Positions 1 to 8,793 of a stretch of 64,000 nt of DNA are shown here, piece after piece. Source of the DNA: Pseudohongiella sp. (lineage in GTDB: Bacteria; Pseudomonadota; Gammaproteobacteria; Pseudomonadales; Pseudohongiellaceae). The translations under genes were made by a program, and so were the position numbers. Under the pieces are notes generated by a model. It searched no databases. It saw nothing but the letters and a program-made list of their open reading frames with translations, and was not told the origin of the DNA. The DNA is taken from assembly GCF_011050365.1 (NCBI RefSeq), contig NZ_DRFV01000001.1, forward strand, positions 186,001 through 250,000, in the 5' to 3' direction. Position 1 is the first letter of the stretch, and every line of letters begins with the position of its first letter.

Positions 1-241
1 GGTTGTCAGGTCCGACGCGGGCCGATAATGATGTGGAGTTGCATGATAAGCCCGTTCAGTATCGCATATCAACACGCGCTTTGGCGCTGAACTGCGACGA
101 TTCGCCGCGTCTGTGGCGCCTTTTGGCGATAGCCGGGGGCATGGCGCATTGCGCTAACAGTTCTTGATTCCTGCTCACAGGTGGTTTAGTTTGCAGCATG
201 TTCCTTGCACAATAATGACATCATAAAGGGGAATCGGGACC

Positions 242-1300
242 ATGAGTCTTTTTACCGTATCCACATGCGGCGGCTGTTTTTCTGCACGCCCGACGTCGCC
301 AGGCCCGCGGCTGGTGATTTCAGCGCTGGGGCTGGCAGCCATGTTGCTGGCAGTGCCTGCTATGGCAGCCGAAGCAGTCTATGAGCCACCACGCACGCCT
401 TCGGGCAAGCCTGATTTTCAGGGCCTGTGGACCAATGCCTCAATCACCACGTTGCAGCGCAGTGAGCGCTATGACAAATTGGTACTCGATGCCGATGAAG
501 TGGCTGCTGTCACGGCAGCGCACCCGCAGAATGTCAGGCAGGCGACCGATGACAATCTGGAGGCCGGTGAATTGCTCGATGGCTCTGACCTTGGCATGGG
601 GCGTGGTTACAATGCGTTCTGGATTGATCCGGGCAACAGCTTTGGTGTGGTCCGGGGCGAACATCGTACCGCCTGGATTACCGAGCCGGAAAATGGCCGC
701 ATTCCCTACTCCGAAGAAGGGCAGCAGTTGCGTCGTGAGTTTCGGGAGCATTTCAGCAGCAATGATGGCCCCGAAGGGCGCTCACTGGGTGAGCGCTGCC
801 TGATCGGTTTTGGCGGCACCGGCGGGCCTCCCATGCTTAATGTGCTGTACAACAATCATTACCGGTTTGTGCAGACTGACGACTACCTGATGATTCTGGT
901 GGAAATGAATCAGGACGCCCGCATCATTCCCATCAATGGTGAGCATCGACCACCGGAGCTGCAGCAGTGGCTGGGTGACGCAATCGGCTGGTGGGAGGGT
1001 GACACGCTGGTGGTGGAAACGCGAAATCTGCACCCGCAGCAGGCGGGCAGCGGGCAGGTCAATCTGTCTGATGAGGGGCGGGTCATTGAGCGCTTTACCC
1101 GCTACTCCGACGACCAGATTCTGTATGAATTCGAGGTCGACGATCCTGTCTACTATACCCAGGTCTGGCGTGGCGAGATGAGCTTCAATACCACTGACTC
1201 GCGCATGTATGAATACGCCTGTCACGAAGGTAATTATGGTCTGCCCGGCATTCTGGCCGGTGAAAGGCGGCAAGAGGCCGACGCCGCTGCTGCGCAATAG
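242..1300 (+). CDS. exported protein of unknown function
   Basis: A 352-residue protein with an N-terminal signal peptide: positive residues near 16-23, a hydrophobic core at about 24-40 and an AMA-A cleavage site near residue 43. The mature part opens with an RTPSGKPDFQGLWT-type segment (about 51-64), which I recall from uncharacterised exported proteins of Gammaproteobacteria and Acidobacteria. No catalytic motif is recognisable. It is rich in Trp, Tyr and acidic residues, as in a periplasmic binding or beta-rich fold. The ATG at 242 follows an AAAGGGG ribosome site at about 225-231. The next gene belongs to the iron importer behind its own promoter, so this gene is probably a single unit. 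Function unknown. Confidence 0.75.
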   Translation: MSLFTVSTCGGCFSARPTSPGPRLVISALGLAAMLLAVPAMAAEAVYEPPRTPSGKPDFQGLWTNASITTLQRSERYDKLVLDADEVAAVTAAHPQNVRQATDDNLEAGELLDGSDLGMGRGYNAFWIDPGNSFGVVRGEHRTAWITEPENGRIPYSEEGQQLRREFREHFSSNDGPEGRSLGERCLIGFGGTGGPPMLNVLYNNHYRFVQTDDYLMILVEMNQDARIIPINGEHRPPELQQWLGDAIGWWEGDTLVVETRNLHPQQAGSGQVNLSDEGRVIERFTRYSDDQILYEFEVDDPVYYTQVWRGEMSFNTTDSRMYEYACHEGNYGLPGILAGERRQEADAAAAQ

Positions 1301-1342
1301 TCAACACAGAGCAAATACGGTGTCGGTCAACGAAGATATAAA

Positions 1343-1375
1343 TTGCAAATCGAAATGAGAGCAATTATCATTATC
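1343..1375 (+). promoter_or_regulatory. sigma70 promoter with overlapping Fur box
   Basis: The 19 bases at 1357-1375 match the E. coli Fur consensus GATAATGATAATCATTATC at 14 of 19 positions, with the right half (ATCATTATC) intact. They overlap a -35-like TTGCAA (1343-1348) and a -10-like TATCAT (1366-1371) separated by 17 bases. A GGGAGG ribosome site (1400-1405) precedes the ATG at 1411. The gene behind it is a ferric iron binding protein, so Fur repression under iron-replete conditions is the natural reading. The match is by eye. Confidence 0.7.
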
Positions 1376-1410
1376 CCGAATTTAAGATAATTCTGTTTCG
1401 GGAGGTTGAT

Positions 1411-2469
1411 ATGCTGTTTGGTTCGCAACGTCGTGGTAGCGAAACACGATCTTTTAAAAAGGTTTGCTTGTCCTCTGTTGCGACACTGAGCTTGCTGGCA
1501 GCCGGCATACTCAGTGCCGCTGAGGTGAATGTGTACTCCGCCCGAGAGGAGAACCTGATCAAGCCTATCCTGGATCGTTTCTCGGAACAGACCGGTATCA
1601 CTGTCAATCTGATTACCGGTGGCGCCGATGAGCTCATCACCCGTATGGATCTCGAAGGCGCCAATTCGCCTGCTGACGTTCTGCTGACGGTCGATGTCGG
1701 TCGTTTGCACCGGGCTGAGGAAATGGGCCTGTTGCAACCGGTCGAGTCCGACGTGCTTACGTCCCTGGTTCCTGAACAGTATCGTGACGCCGAAGGTCAC
1801 TGGTTCAGCGTATCACTGCGCTCACGCGTTATTGTTTATGACAAGGAGCGCGTAGATCCGGCCGAGCTGTCGACCTACGAAGATCTTGCTGATCCGAAAT
1901 GGGCTGGCAAAATCTGCATCCGTTCATCATCCAACATCTACAACCAGTCATTGACCGCTTCGCTGGTCAGTCACCACGGCGCAGAAGCCACTGAAGAGTG
2001 GGCTCGCGGCCTGGTCGCCAACATGGCGCGTAACCCGCAGGGTGGCGACCGGGATCAGATCGCCGCCGTTGCCATTGGTCAGTGCGAGCTTGCCGTGGTC
2101 AACACCTACTACCTTGCTGGCATGCTCAATGCCACTTCTGCTGACCAGCAGGAGCAGGCGCAGGCGGTGGCGGTATTCTGGCCCAACCAGGATGGCCGTG
2201 GCGCTCACATCAATGTCAGCGGTGCCGGTGTCAGCGAACATGCACCCAACCGGGCGGAAGCGATTCAGTTGCTGGAGTATATGGTGAGTGATGAAGCGCA
2301 GATCTGGTACGCCGAAACCAATAATGAGTATCCTATCCGCCCCGACATTCCGGTCAGCGATACACTCGAATCCTGGGGCGAGTTCAAGGCAGATCCTGTT
2401 GCGCTGGATCAACTCGGTATCCATAATACTGAAGCCGTGCGTGTGATGGACAGAGCCGGCTGGAGATAA
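1411..2469 (+). CDS. Fe(III) ABC transporter substrate-binding protein (FutA/FbpA-like)
   Basis: Periplasmic ferric-iron binding protein of 352 residues. A long signal peptide ends near residue 37 (ILSAAEVN); the mature protein starts VNVYSAREE, typical of the FutA/FbpA/IdiA family. The conserved LRSRVIVYDK segment near 135 and the paired tyrosines of NTYYLAGM near 230, which ligate iron in this family, are present. Length is normal. It is the first gene of a three-gene importer: the permease begins about 50 bases after its stop, then the ATPase. A Fur box overlaps its promoter. Ferric rather than another metal is inferred from the family and the Fur box. Confidence 0.92.
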   Translation: MLFGSQRRGSETRSFKKVCLSSVATLSLLAAGILSAAEVNVYSAREENLIKPILDRFSEQTGITVNLITGGADELITRMDLEGANSPADVLLTVDVGRLHRAEEMGLLQPVESDVLTSLVPEQYRDAEGHWFSVSLRSRVIVYDKERVDPAELSTYEDLADPKWAGKICIRSSSNIYNQSLTASLVSHHGAEATEEWARGLVANMARNPQGGDRDQIAAVAIGQCELAVVNTYYLAGMLNATSADQQEQAQAVAVFWPNQDGRGAHINVSGAGVSEHAPNRAEAIQLLEYMVSDEAQIWYAETNNEYPIRPDIPVSDTLESWGEFKADPVALDQLGIHNTEAVRVMDRAGWR

Positions 2470-2518
2470 TGCAGGGTATGGCAACGCTTTGACCGGATCG
2501 TTTACGCTTAAAACCGCC

Positions 2519-4159
2519 ATGATAAAACACGGGGCAATAATTGCGATTATTGCCCTTTGTTTATTGCTGAGCGTTCCGGTATTAACGGTGTTCTCCTCGA
2601 TTGGTTCCGCCAGCGATGGCGTCTGGGCTCATCTGGCAGACACACTGTTGTGGGATTACATCGCACAGTCCCTGATGCTGATGACCGGTGTGGGATTGCT
2701 GGTGCTGGTCTTGGGTGTGGCACCTGCCTGGCTGGTCACCATGAACCGTTTTCCGGGCAGTCGTTTGCTGGAATGGGCCCTGGTGTTGCCTTTGGCGATG
2801 CCGGCCTACATCATCGCCTATACCTATACGGGCATGCTTGATGTGACCGGCCCGGTGCAGGGCTTTATCCGCGACACCTTTGATCTGCGTTTTGGGGACT
2901 ACTGGTTTCCCCAGATCCGTTCCCTGGGTGGCGCCATCACCATGCTGTCGCTGGTGTTGTATCCCTATGTCTACCTGCTGTCGCGCATGGCGTTTCTGGA
3001 ACAGTCTGTCTGTGTTCTGGAAGTGTCGCGCACGCTCGGTGCCGGGCCCTGGCGCGCTTTCAGTCGGGTGGCCGTGCCGCTGGCGCGCCCGGCGATCATC
3101 GCCGGACTGGCCCTGGTGCTGATGGAAACCCTGGCCGACTACGGCACTGTCCAGTACTTCGGCATATCAACGTTCACCACCGGTATTTTCCGTACCTGGT
3201 TTGGCATGGGCAGCAGTACTGCTGCGGCGCAGCTTTCAGCCGTGCTGATGCTGTTCATACTGGCGCTGGTGCTGACCGAGCACTGGTCACGAAGCAGGGC
3301 ACGTTATCACCATACCAGTACCAAGTATTCCCGTTTGCCCCAGATCCGACTGCAGGGTTTGCGCAAGTGGCTGGCGCTGATTTTTTGCGCGGCACCGGTG
3401 GTTCTGGGCTTTCTGGTTCCGTTTCTGCAGCTTGCCTACTGGGCCTGGGACACACGCCATCTGGTCGATTTCAGTGCCTTCAGTGAGTTGCTGTTCAACA
3501 GTCTTCGCCTGGCCCTGACGGCGGCTGTGATCGCGCTGGTATTGGGCCTGTTTATCAGTTATGCCAAGCGCTTGCAGCCGAATCTGCTGATGCGCAGCAG
3601 CGTGCGCGTGCTCAGCCTGGGTTATGCCATACCGGGCACCGTTATCGCCGTTGGGGTACTGATACCGTTCGCCTGGGTGGACAACTCGATTGACGCCTGG
3701 ATGCAACAGCAGTTTGGTGTGTCCACGGGCCTCATTTTCAGCGGTACGCTGGTGGCCGTGGTATTTGCCTATATCGTGCGCTTTCTGCCGGTGGCCATGA
3801 ATACCGTTGATGCCGGTCTGGGCAAGATCCGACCCAGCATGGACGATGCCGGTCGCTCCATGGGCATGGGGTCCTGGCAGATCCTGCGTCGTATCCATAT
3901 TCCCATGCTGCGCGGCAGTCTGTTGACCGCCAGCCTGTTGGTTTTTGTTGACGTACTAAAAGAGCTACCTGCCACCTTGATACTGAGGCCGTTCAACTTT
4001 AATACGCTGGCCATTCGCACCTATGAGCTGGCCAATCAGGAGCGGTTGACAGAGGCAGCTGCCTCGGCGCTGATGATTGTTCTGGCCGGTATTATTCCTG
4101 TTATCATCATCAGCTTATCGATTTCTGCATCCAGGCCCGGTCATGACGCACGCACTTGA
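2519..4159 (+). CDS. iron ABC transporter permease (two-domain, FbpB-like)
   Basis: Inner-membrane permease of about 546 residues with roughly twelve hydrophobic segments. It is made of two homologous halves, each with an EAA-type loop that contacts the ATPase: EVSRTLGAGPWRAF near 170-185 and DDAGRSMGMGSWQIL near 445-460. Fused two-domain permeases are the rule in FbpB/SfuB/AfuB iron importers. I chose the ATG at 2519, which begins right before the first membrane segment; a TTG at 2489 in the same frame would add ten residues and neither has a clear ribosome site. The 3' end overlaps the ATPase gene by 17 bases, suggesting coupled translation. Confidence 0.9.
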   Translation: MIKHGAIIAIIALCLLLSVPVLTVFSSIGSASDGVWAHLADTLLWDYIAQSLMLMTGVGLLVLVLGVAPAWLVTMNRFPGSRLLEWALVLPLAMPAYIIAYTYTGMLDVTGPVQGFIRDTFDLRFGDYWFPQIRSLGGAITMLSLVLYPYVYLLSRMAFLEQSVCVLEVSRTLGAGPWRAFSRVAVPLARPAIIAGLALVLMETLADYGTVQYFGISTFTTGIFRTWFGMGSSTAAAQLSAVLMLFILALVLTEHWSRSRARYHHTSTKYSRLPQIRLQGLRKWLALIFCAAPVVLGFLVPFLQLAYWAWDTRHLVDFSAFSELLFNSLRLALTAAVIALVLGLFISYAKRLQPNLLMRSSVRVLSLGYAIPGTVIAVGVLIPFAWVDNSIDAWMQQQFGVSTGLIFSGTLVAVVFAYIVRFLPVAMNTVDAGLGKIRPSMDDAGRSMGMGSWQILRRIHIPMLRGSLLTASLLVFVDVLKELPATLILRPFNFNTLAIRTYELANQERLTEAAASALMIVLAGIIPVIIISLSISASRPGHDART

Positions 4160-5210
4160 ATTAAACAATGTTTCGGTGGCGCTGGAAAAAACGCCCATCG
4201 TACAACACATTGATCTGCAGCTGAACGAAGGTGACATCGGCTGTCTGCTGGGCCCCAGTGGTTGCGGCAAAACCACCTTGCTGCGTGCCATTGCCGGCTT
4301 CGAGGCAGTCACCAGCGGTCGTCTCAGTGTGGCCGGTCATCTGGTCAGTGAACCCGGTTTCCGCGTGCCAGTGGAAAAACGTCAGGTCGGCATGGTATTT
4401 CAGGACTATGCCCTGTTCCCGCACCTGAGCGTAAAAGAAAACATTGCCTTTGGTTTGAAGCACGTCAGTGCCACCGAACGTGAGCGGCGCATTGATGCGC
4501 TGGCGGATATGCTGCGCATCGGTGAACTGTTGCAGGCCTTTCCGCATCGTTTGTCCGGTGGCCAGCAACAACGGGTGGCCATTGCCCGGGCGATGGCGCC
4601 CAAGCCGCGCATTCTGCTGCTTGATGAGCCTTTTGCCAGCCTCGACGTGGAGCTGCGTGAAGACATTGCCCGCGAAATTCGTGCGGTGCTCAAGCAGGAT
4701 GGCATTACCACAATACTGGTCAGTCATAACCAGCTGGAAGCCTTTGCCATGGCCGATGAGATCGGCGTGATGAAAGCTGGTCAATTGTTGCAATGGAGCT
4801 CAGCCTTTGCGCTCTACCATGAGCCGGCGACAGCTTACGTAGCGGATTTTGTCGGGGAAGGCGTTTTCCTGCCGGGCACTGTTGTCGACGATGTGTCGGT
4901 GAGCACTGAGCTTGGGGTCCTGCATTCGGATCAGAGTCTGGGTCATGAGATCGGCGCGCTGGTATCAGTGCTGATCCGGCCCGATGATGTCATTCATGAT
5001 GATGACAGCCCTGCCACCGCCAGGGTTCTGGAAAAAGCCTTCCGTGGTGCCGAGTTCATGTACACCCTGGCGCTGGACAGCGGCGCCCGTATCCAGACCC
5101 TGGTGCCGAGCCATCATGTTCATGCCAAAGGTATGCAGATTGGTATACGCGTAGAGATGGACCACCTGGTGGTGTTTCCCATGGAAACGGAAGCGAGCGC
5201 CGCGCCCTGA
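4143..5210 (+). CDS. iron ABC transporter ATP-binding protein (FbpC-like)
   Basis: ATPase subunit of 355 residues that powers the iron importer. Walker A GPSGCGKTT is at residues 37-45; the signature LSGGQQQR and Walker B ILLLDEPF follow, then the H-loop SHNQ. After the nucleotide-binding domain there is a C-terminal beta-rich (TOBE-like) domain from about 235. The ATG at 4143 lies inside the end of the permease gene and starts MTHALELNNV at the usual place for the family. No gene follows on this strand; the next gene is convergent, 16 bases away. The specificity for ferric iron comes from the neighbouring binding protein. Confidence 0.92.
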   Translation: MTHALELNNVSVALEKTPIVQHIDLQLNEGDIGCLLGPSGCGKTTLLRAIAGFEAVTSGRLSVAGHLVSEPGFRVPVEKRQVGMVFQDYALFPHLSVKENIAFGLKHVSATERERRIDALADMLRIGELLQAFPHRLSGGQQQRVAIARAMAPKPRILLLDEPFASLDVELREDIAREIRAVLKQDGITTILVSHNQLEAFAMADEIGVMKAGQLLQWSSAFALYHEPATAYVADFVGEGVFLPGTVVDDVSVSTELGVLHSDQSLGHEIGALVSVLIRPDDVIHDDDSPATARVLEKAFRGAEFMYTLALDSGARIQTLVPSHHVHAKGMQIGIRVEMDHLVVFPMETEASAAP

Positions 5211-5226
5211 AGCACAGCCTCGCGTT

Positions 5227-5967
5227 TCAACCCCCGCTTTGATCTACCAGGAAATGCTCCAGACTTTCGCCGGTCAGGCGTTTGATCTGCGAGAACACAA
5301 ACCAGATTGCAATCAATAGCACCACCATACTTGGCAGGGCGATAACGGGGTAACTTAGCGCCGTCATGCGGCCAAGCTCTGCGTTAAACTCGGTGGTGCC
5401 GGGTGGACTGACCAGAATGATGCGCGCCAGAATGTAGTTGAGCGCTGATGACAGCGCGAATGAACCCGCGATAATCAGTGAAGCCTGTGACAGACGCCGC
5501 TCGAACACTGCCGTATTGCCTTTGGCCGCCAGCGCCGAGTACAGCGCTTCCACCCGTATCATCTGAGCATTGAGAATCAGCGTTTTTACCAATGGAAATC
5601 GCGTGCGCTGGCTGATCAGCACGGCCAGACCGATTATGGCTGGAATGGCGGCTTCCTTGATGGCAATGTACTGCGGATCCAGCTCCAGCAGACTGATGCC
5701 ACCGGTCAGGAAAACACTGACCACGCCCAGCACCGAGAACGGATTTATTTTACCGGATTCACGCAAGTCCCACAGACCATAACCGACCGGAAAGACCAAT
5801 GCGATCACAATACCCCAGGTCGGACCGAGGCTGTCGTCGCCGCTGAACCGGCTGAGAATGATGACCGGGATTAGAATATTAAAGGCTAGGTTGCCAAGAA
5901 AACCGCCGCGAGGTTTGGCCGGTTTGTCAGCAGGAGGCGGGGTGTTGGCAGAAGGGCTGTCGCTCAT
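5227..5967 (-). CDS. VC0807-family inner-membrane protein
   Basis: Integral membrane protein of about 246 residues with a short Pro/Ala-rich cytoplasmic N-terminus and six likely membrane segments (for example NLAFNILIPVIILSRF and the closing SMVVLLIAIWFVFSQI). It resembles the uncharacterised VC0807 family, for which I know no established function. I chose the ATG at 5967 (MSDSPSAN); upstream in-frame codons would add an implausible hydrophilic leader. It converges on the iron importer genes, and its upstream side faces the terminator of tRNA-Met. Confidence 0.7.
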   Translation of the reverse strand: MSDSPSANTPPPADKPAKPRGGFLGNLAFNILIPVIILSRFSGDDSLGPTWGIVIALVFPVGYGLWDLRESGKINPFSVLGVVSVFLTGGISLLELDPQYIAIKEAAIPAIIGLAVLISQRTRFPLVKTLILNAQMIRVEALYSALAAKGNTAVFERRLSQASLIIAGSFALSSALNYILARIILVSPPGTTEFNAELGRMTALSYPVIALPSMVVLLIAIWFVFSQIKRLTGESLEHFLVDQSGG

Positions 5968-6044
5968 GAATCCGGGTACCTGTATGGCGTCTGGGCGTTG
6001 AATAAGACAGCAAGTATACGGAAAATTGCGCGGCGATTCTAAAA

Positions 6045-6076
6045 AAATGCCCCGGCGCGTGAACGTCGGGGCATTT
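6045..6076 (-). terminator. rho-independent terminator after tRNA-Met
   Basis: A 10-base-pair stem (AAATGCCCCG with CGGGGCATTT) around a 12-base loop. On the minus strand it runs into seven T residues, 50 bases past the 3' end of tRNA-Met, so it ends the ychF/tRNA-Met direction of transcription. Confidence 0.85.
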
Positions 6077-6126
6077 AGCGACACTTATTGAAGCTGAGCC
6101 ATGAACGCTGAGCAAGTGTCCTGATA

Positions 6127-6203
6127 TGGTAGCTATGAGTGGACTTGAACCACTGACCCCAGCATTATGAATGCTGTGCTCTAACCAGCTGAGCTACATA
6201 GCC
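6127..6203 (-). tRNA. tRNA-Met (CAT), elongator
   Basis: A 77-base cloverleaf on the minus strand with encoded CCA. The acceptor GGCTATG pairs with CATAGCT (one G-T pair), the D arm contains AGCTCAGCTGGTTAGAGC, the anticodon stem CAGCA/TGCTG holds loop TTCATAA (anticodon CAT) and the T arm contains GGTTCAAGTCC. The overall sequence closely resembles the E. coli elongator methionine tRNA rather than the initiator (the first pair is not mismatched as C-A) or the Ile2 tRNA. Confidence 0.93.
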
Positions 6204-6263
6204 ATTGCGAGGATGCGCATTCTGTCTATTTCAGGACTTGTTGTCAAGACCTGAAACGCGCGC

Positions 6264-7355
6264 TTATACGTTAAAACGGAAGTGAATTATATCACCATCG
6301 TGGACAATGTATTCCTTGCCTTCCAGCCGCCATTTACCCGCATCCTTGGCCCCCTGTTCACCTTTACCGGCAACAAAATCATCGTAGCCAATCACTTCTG
6401 CGCGGATAAACCCGCGTTCAAAGTCGGTGTGAATGGCAGCCGCGGCGCGCGGCGCTGTGGATCCGGCCTTGATGGTCCAGGCGCGCACTTCCTTGACGCC
6501 GGCAGTGAAGTAAGTCTGCAGACCAAGCAACTGATAACCGGCGCGAATGACGCGGTCCAGGCCGGGTTCTTCCATGCCCAGATCCTGCAGGAATTCCAGT
6601 TTTTCGTCGTCAGCCAGTTCTGCAATCTCTGACTCGAGTTTGTTGCAGATCGGCACCAGCACCGCACCTTCGGCCTTGGCGACCGCGGCGACCCGATCCA
6701 GCAGGGGATTATCTTCGAAGCCGTTTTCATCGACATTGGCGATGTACATGGTCGGTTTCACGGTCAGCAGGTGCAGGCCGTAAACATCCGCCAGCTCGTC
6801 CTTGTCCAGGCCCATGGTGCGCACCGGCCTGGCAGTGTCCAGATGCTCGCGCACACGTTCAAACAGGGCAATCTGGCGTACCGCATCCTTGTCGCCGCCC
6901 TTGGCGATACGGGTCAGGCGTTGGATGCCTTTTTCCACGCTTTCCAGATCTGCCAGTGCCAGTTCCGTGTTGATGGTTTCGATATCGGCTTCCGGGTTGA
7001 TGGCATCAGCCACGTGCACGATATTGCTGTCTTCAAAACAGCGCACGACATGGGCGATGGCATCGGTTTCCCGAATATTGGCCAGGAACTTGTTACCCAG
7101 ACCTTCGCCTTTGGAGGCGCCAGCGACCAGTCCGGCGATATCAACAAATTCCATGCTGGTAGGGATGGTCTTCTGCGGATTGACGATGTCAGACAACACA
7201 TCAAGGCGAGGGTCGGGCATGGGCACGATACCGGAGTTCGGTTCAATGGTGCAGAACGGAAAATTCTCTGCCGCGATGCCTGCCTTGGTCAAGGCGTTGA
7301 ACAGCGTGGATTTGCCGACGTTAGGCAGGCCAACAATGCCGCATTTGAAACCCAT
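6264..7355 (-). CDS. ychF: redox-regulated ATPase YchF (OBG family)
   Basis: A 363-residue P-loop NTPase of the Obg/HflX class, the same length as E. coli YchF. The G1 motif GLPNVGKST begins near residue 8; the switch motif DIAGLV is present. The G4 position reads NKLE instead of NKxD, the family change that gives ATP rather than GTP preference. A coiled region and a C-terminal TGS domain (from about 275, with the terminal FRFNV) follow. The start at 7355 gives the invariant [10 protein letters not shown]-terminus. It lies 43 bases downstream of pth, the usual pth-ychF pair. The protein binds ribosomes and affects oxidative stress responses in E. coli. Confidence 0.97.
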   Translation of the reverse strand: MGFKCGIVGLPNVGKSTLFNALTKAGIAAENFPFCTIEPNSGIVPMPDPRLDVLSDIVNPQKTIPTSMEFVDIAGLVAGASKGEGLGNKFLANIRETDAIAHVVRCFEDSNIVHVADAINPEADIETINTELALADLESVEKGIQRLTRIAKGGDKDAVRQIALFERVREHLDTARPVRTMGLDKDELADVYGLHLLTVKPTMYIANVDENGFEDNPLLDRVAAVAKAEGAVLVPICNKLESEIAELADDEKLEFLQDLGMEEPGLDRVIRAGYQLLGLQTYFTAGVKEVRAWTIKAGSTAPRAAAAIHTDFERGFIRAEVIGYDDFVAGKGEQGAKDAGKWRLEGKEYIVHDGDIIHFRFNV

Positions 7356-7398
7356 GTGTGTATGTCCTGTAAATTGCGTTAGCGTGTTGTAAGTAGTG

Positions 7399-8001
7399 TT
7401 AGTCGCCGGACGGCTTGTCCTGGCTGTGCAGCTCAAGCATGGCCTGGTTCCACTTGCCACCGGCTGCTACCGGCAGCACGCGCAAGGCCTGGTCGATATC
7501 GTGCTCAATGGAAATGGTGTCGTCCTTGCCCGGATCGCTGAGCACATAATTGGCGACTTTGTTCTTGTCGCCCGGGTGCCCGACGCCGATGCGCAGGCGA
7601 TAAAAATCCCGCTCGCCACCCAAAGCGCTGATGATATCTCGCATGCCATTGTGGCCACCATGGCCGCCACCTGACTTCAGCCGTGTGGTGCCGACCGGGA
7701 AGTCGATTTCGTCATAGGCGACCAGCATCTGCGCCGGCGCGATGTCAAAGTAATGGCACAGCGCCGATACCGACAGACCGCTGCGGTTCATGAACGTGGT
7801 GGGGAAAAGCAGGCGGATGTCATGCCCGTCGATGGTGACGCGAGCTGTATCGCCATGAAAGCGTGCTTCGGGGCGCAGTTCGCCCTGATATTGCTGGCAG
7901 ATTGCCTGCAAAAACCAGACGCCGACATTGTGACGGTTGTTGCGATATTGCGGGCCCGGATTACCCAGGCCCACAATCAACTTGAGCGTGTCAGTGCTCA
8001 T
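7399..8001 (-). CDS. pth: peptidyl-tRNA hydrolase
   Basis: Cleaves the ester bond of peptidyl-tRNA released prematurely from ribosomes, recycling tRNA. The 200 residues carry the family motifs: VGLGNPG at 10-16, the catalytic histidine H24 in RHNVG, N72 in FMNRSG and D97 in AYDEID, matching N10, H20, N68 and D93 of E. coli Pth. It sits between rplY (12 bases upstream) and ychF, a translation-related operon conserved across Gammaproteobacteria. Confidence 0.97.
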   Translation of the reverse strand: MSTDTLKLIVGLGNPGPQYRNNRHNVGVWFLQAICQQYQGELRPEARFHGDTARVTIDGHDIRLLFPTTFMNRSGLSVSALCHYFDIAPAQMLVAYDEIDFPVGTTRLKSGGGHGGHNGMRDIISALGGERDFYRLRIGVGHPGDKNKVANYVLSDPGKDDTISIEHDIDQALRVLPVAAGGKWNQAMLELHSQDKPSGD

Positions 8002-8013
8002 AACAGGCGGGGG

Positions 8014-8664
8014 TCACTCGTCGCCGGCTTCTTCGTCAGCTGCTTCGTCTTCTTCGTCTTCGTCGAGCAGGCCGCCACGTGGAGGCTGAACTGTTACCAC
8101 AGCGTGGTCGTGGTCAGAGTCATTGCCGTGTGACAATTCGAGACTGGTGACGCCTTTGGGGAAGTCGATCTGGGAGATGTGAACGGCTTCGCCGACATCA
8201 ATATCCGCCATATCAATTTCCAGATACTCTGGCAGGTCTTTAGGCAGACAGATAACTTCGATGTCGGACATCGTTTTCAGGATGCTGCCGCCGCCCTGCT
8301 TGACGCCTTTACACTTGTCTTCGTTGAGCAGATGCACCGGTACTTTGACGACGATGGTCTGCTTGGCGCTGACGCGCTGGAAGTCAGCGTGCATGATGCG
8401 CGGTTTGGCCGGGTGACGCTGCAGGTCCTTGATAACTACCTGTTCTTTCTTGCCATCCACATGCAGTGTGATGATGTGCGAGAAGAAGGCTTCATTGGAC
8501 GTTGCTTTCAGAATATCCTTGTGCGGAATCGAAATATTCTGTGCTGCCTTGCTGCCACCATAAATAATGGCCGGGACTTCGTCAGCCAGACGACGCAGGC
8601 GGCGGCTCGCACCTTTCCCCAGGTCTTCTCTGGCTGTTGCATTCAGATCAAACTCATTAGACAT
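8014..8664 (-). CDS. rplY: 50S ribosomal protein L25, long Ctc form
   Basis: 5S rRNA-binding protein of the large subunit. At 216 residues it is the two-domain Ctc form: an N-terminal L25 domain (residues 1-95, with GKGASRRLRR) followed by a TL5-type beta domain, then a strongly acidic tail of Asp and Glu. E. coli L25 has only the first domain; the long form is usual in Pseudomonas and many other bacteria. It lies downstream of prs with a 129-base spacer containing two strong palindromes, and 12 bases upstream of pth. Confidence 0.95.
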   Translation of the reverse strand: MSNEFDLNATAREDLGKGASRRLRRLADEVPAIIYGGSKAAQNISIPHKDILKATSNEAFFSHIITLHVDGKKEQVVIKDLQRHPAKPRIMHADFQRVSAKQTIVVKVPVHLLNEDKCKGVKQGGGSILKTMSDIEVICLPKDLPEYLEIDMADIDVGEAVHISQIDFPKGVTSLELSHGNDSDHDHAVVTVQPPRGGLLDEDEEDEAADEEAGDE

Positions 8665-8746
8665 GTTATGTCTCCAGTTTTAAAACGTCTGTTTCGCTTG
8701 CGACCGGCTACGCAGACGTGTCAGTAAAAAGGGCACTGTCAATTCA

Positions 8747-8777
8747 GCACCCCGGGGTGAATTTCCGGATGGAAATT
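8747..8777. other. two adjacent palindromes between prs and rplY
   Basis: A perfect 12-base palindrome CACCCCGGGGTG (8747-8758) is directly followed by an 8-bp stem GAATTTCC/GGAAATTC with a GGAT loop (8758-8777); they share one base, so both cannot form fully. Neither is followed by a T-run on the minus strand. They sit 17 bases past the prs stop and about 80 bases ahead of the rplY start, in the transcribed direction. They could stabilise the prs mRNA end, act as an attenuator, or bind a regulator. Confidence 0.5.
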
Positions 8778-8793
8778 CGATTCTTTGGCCGTT

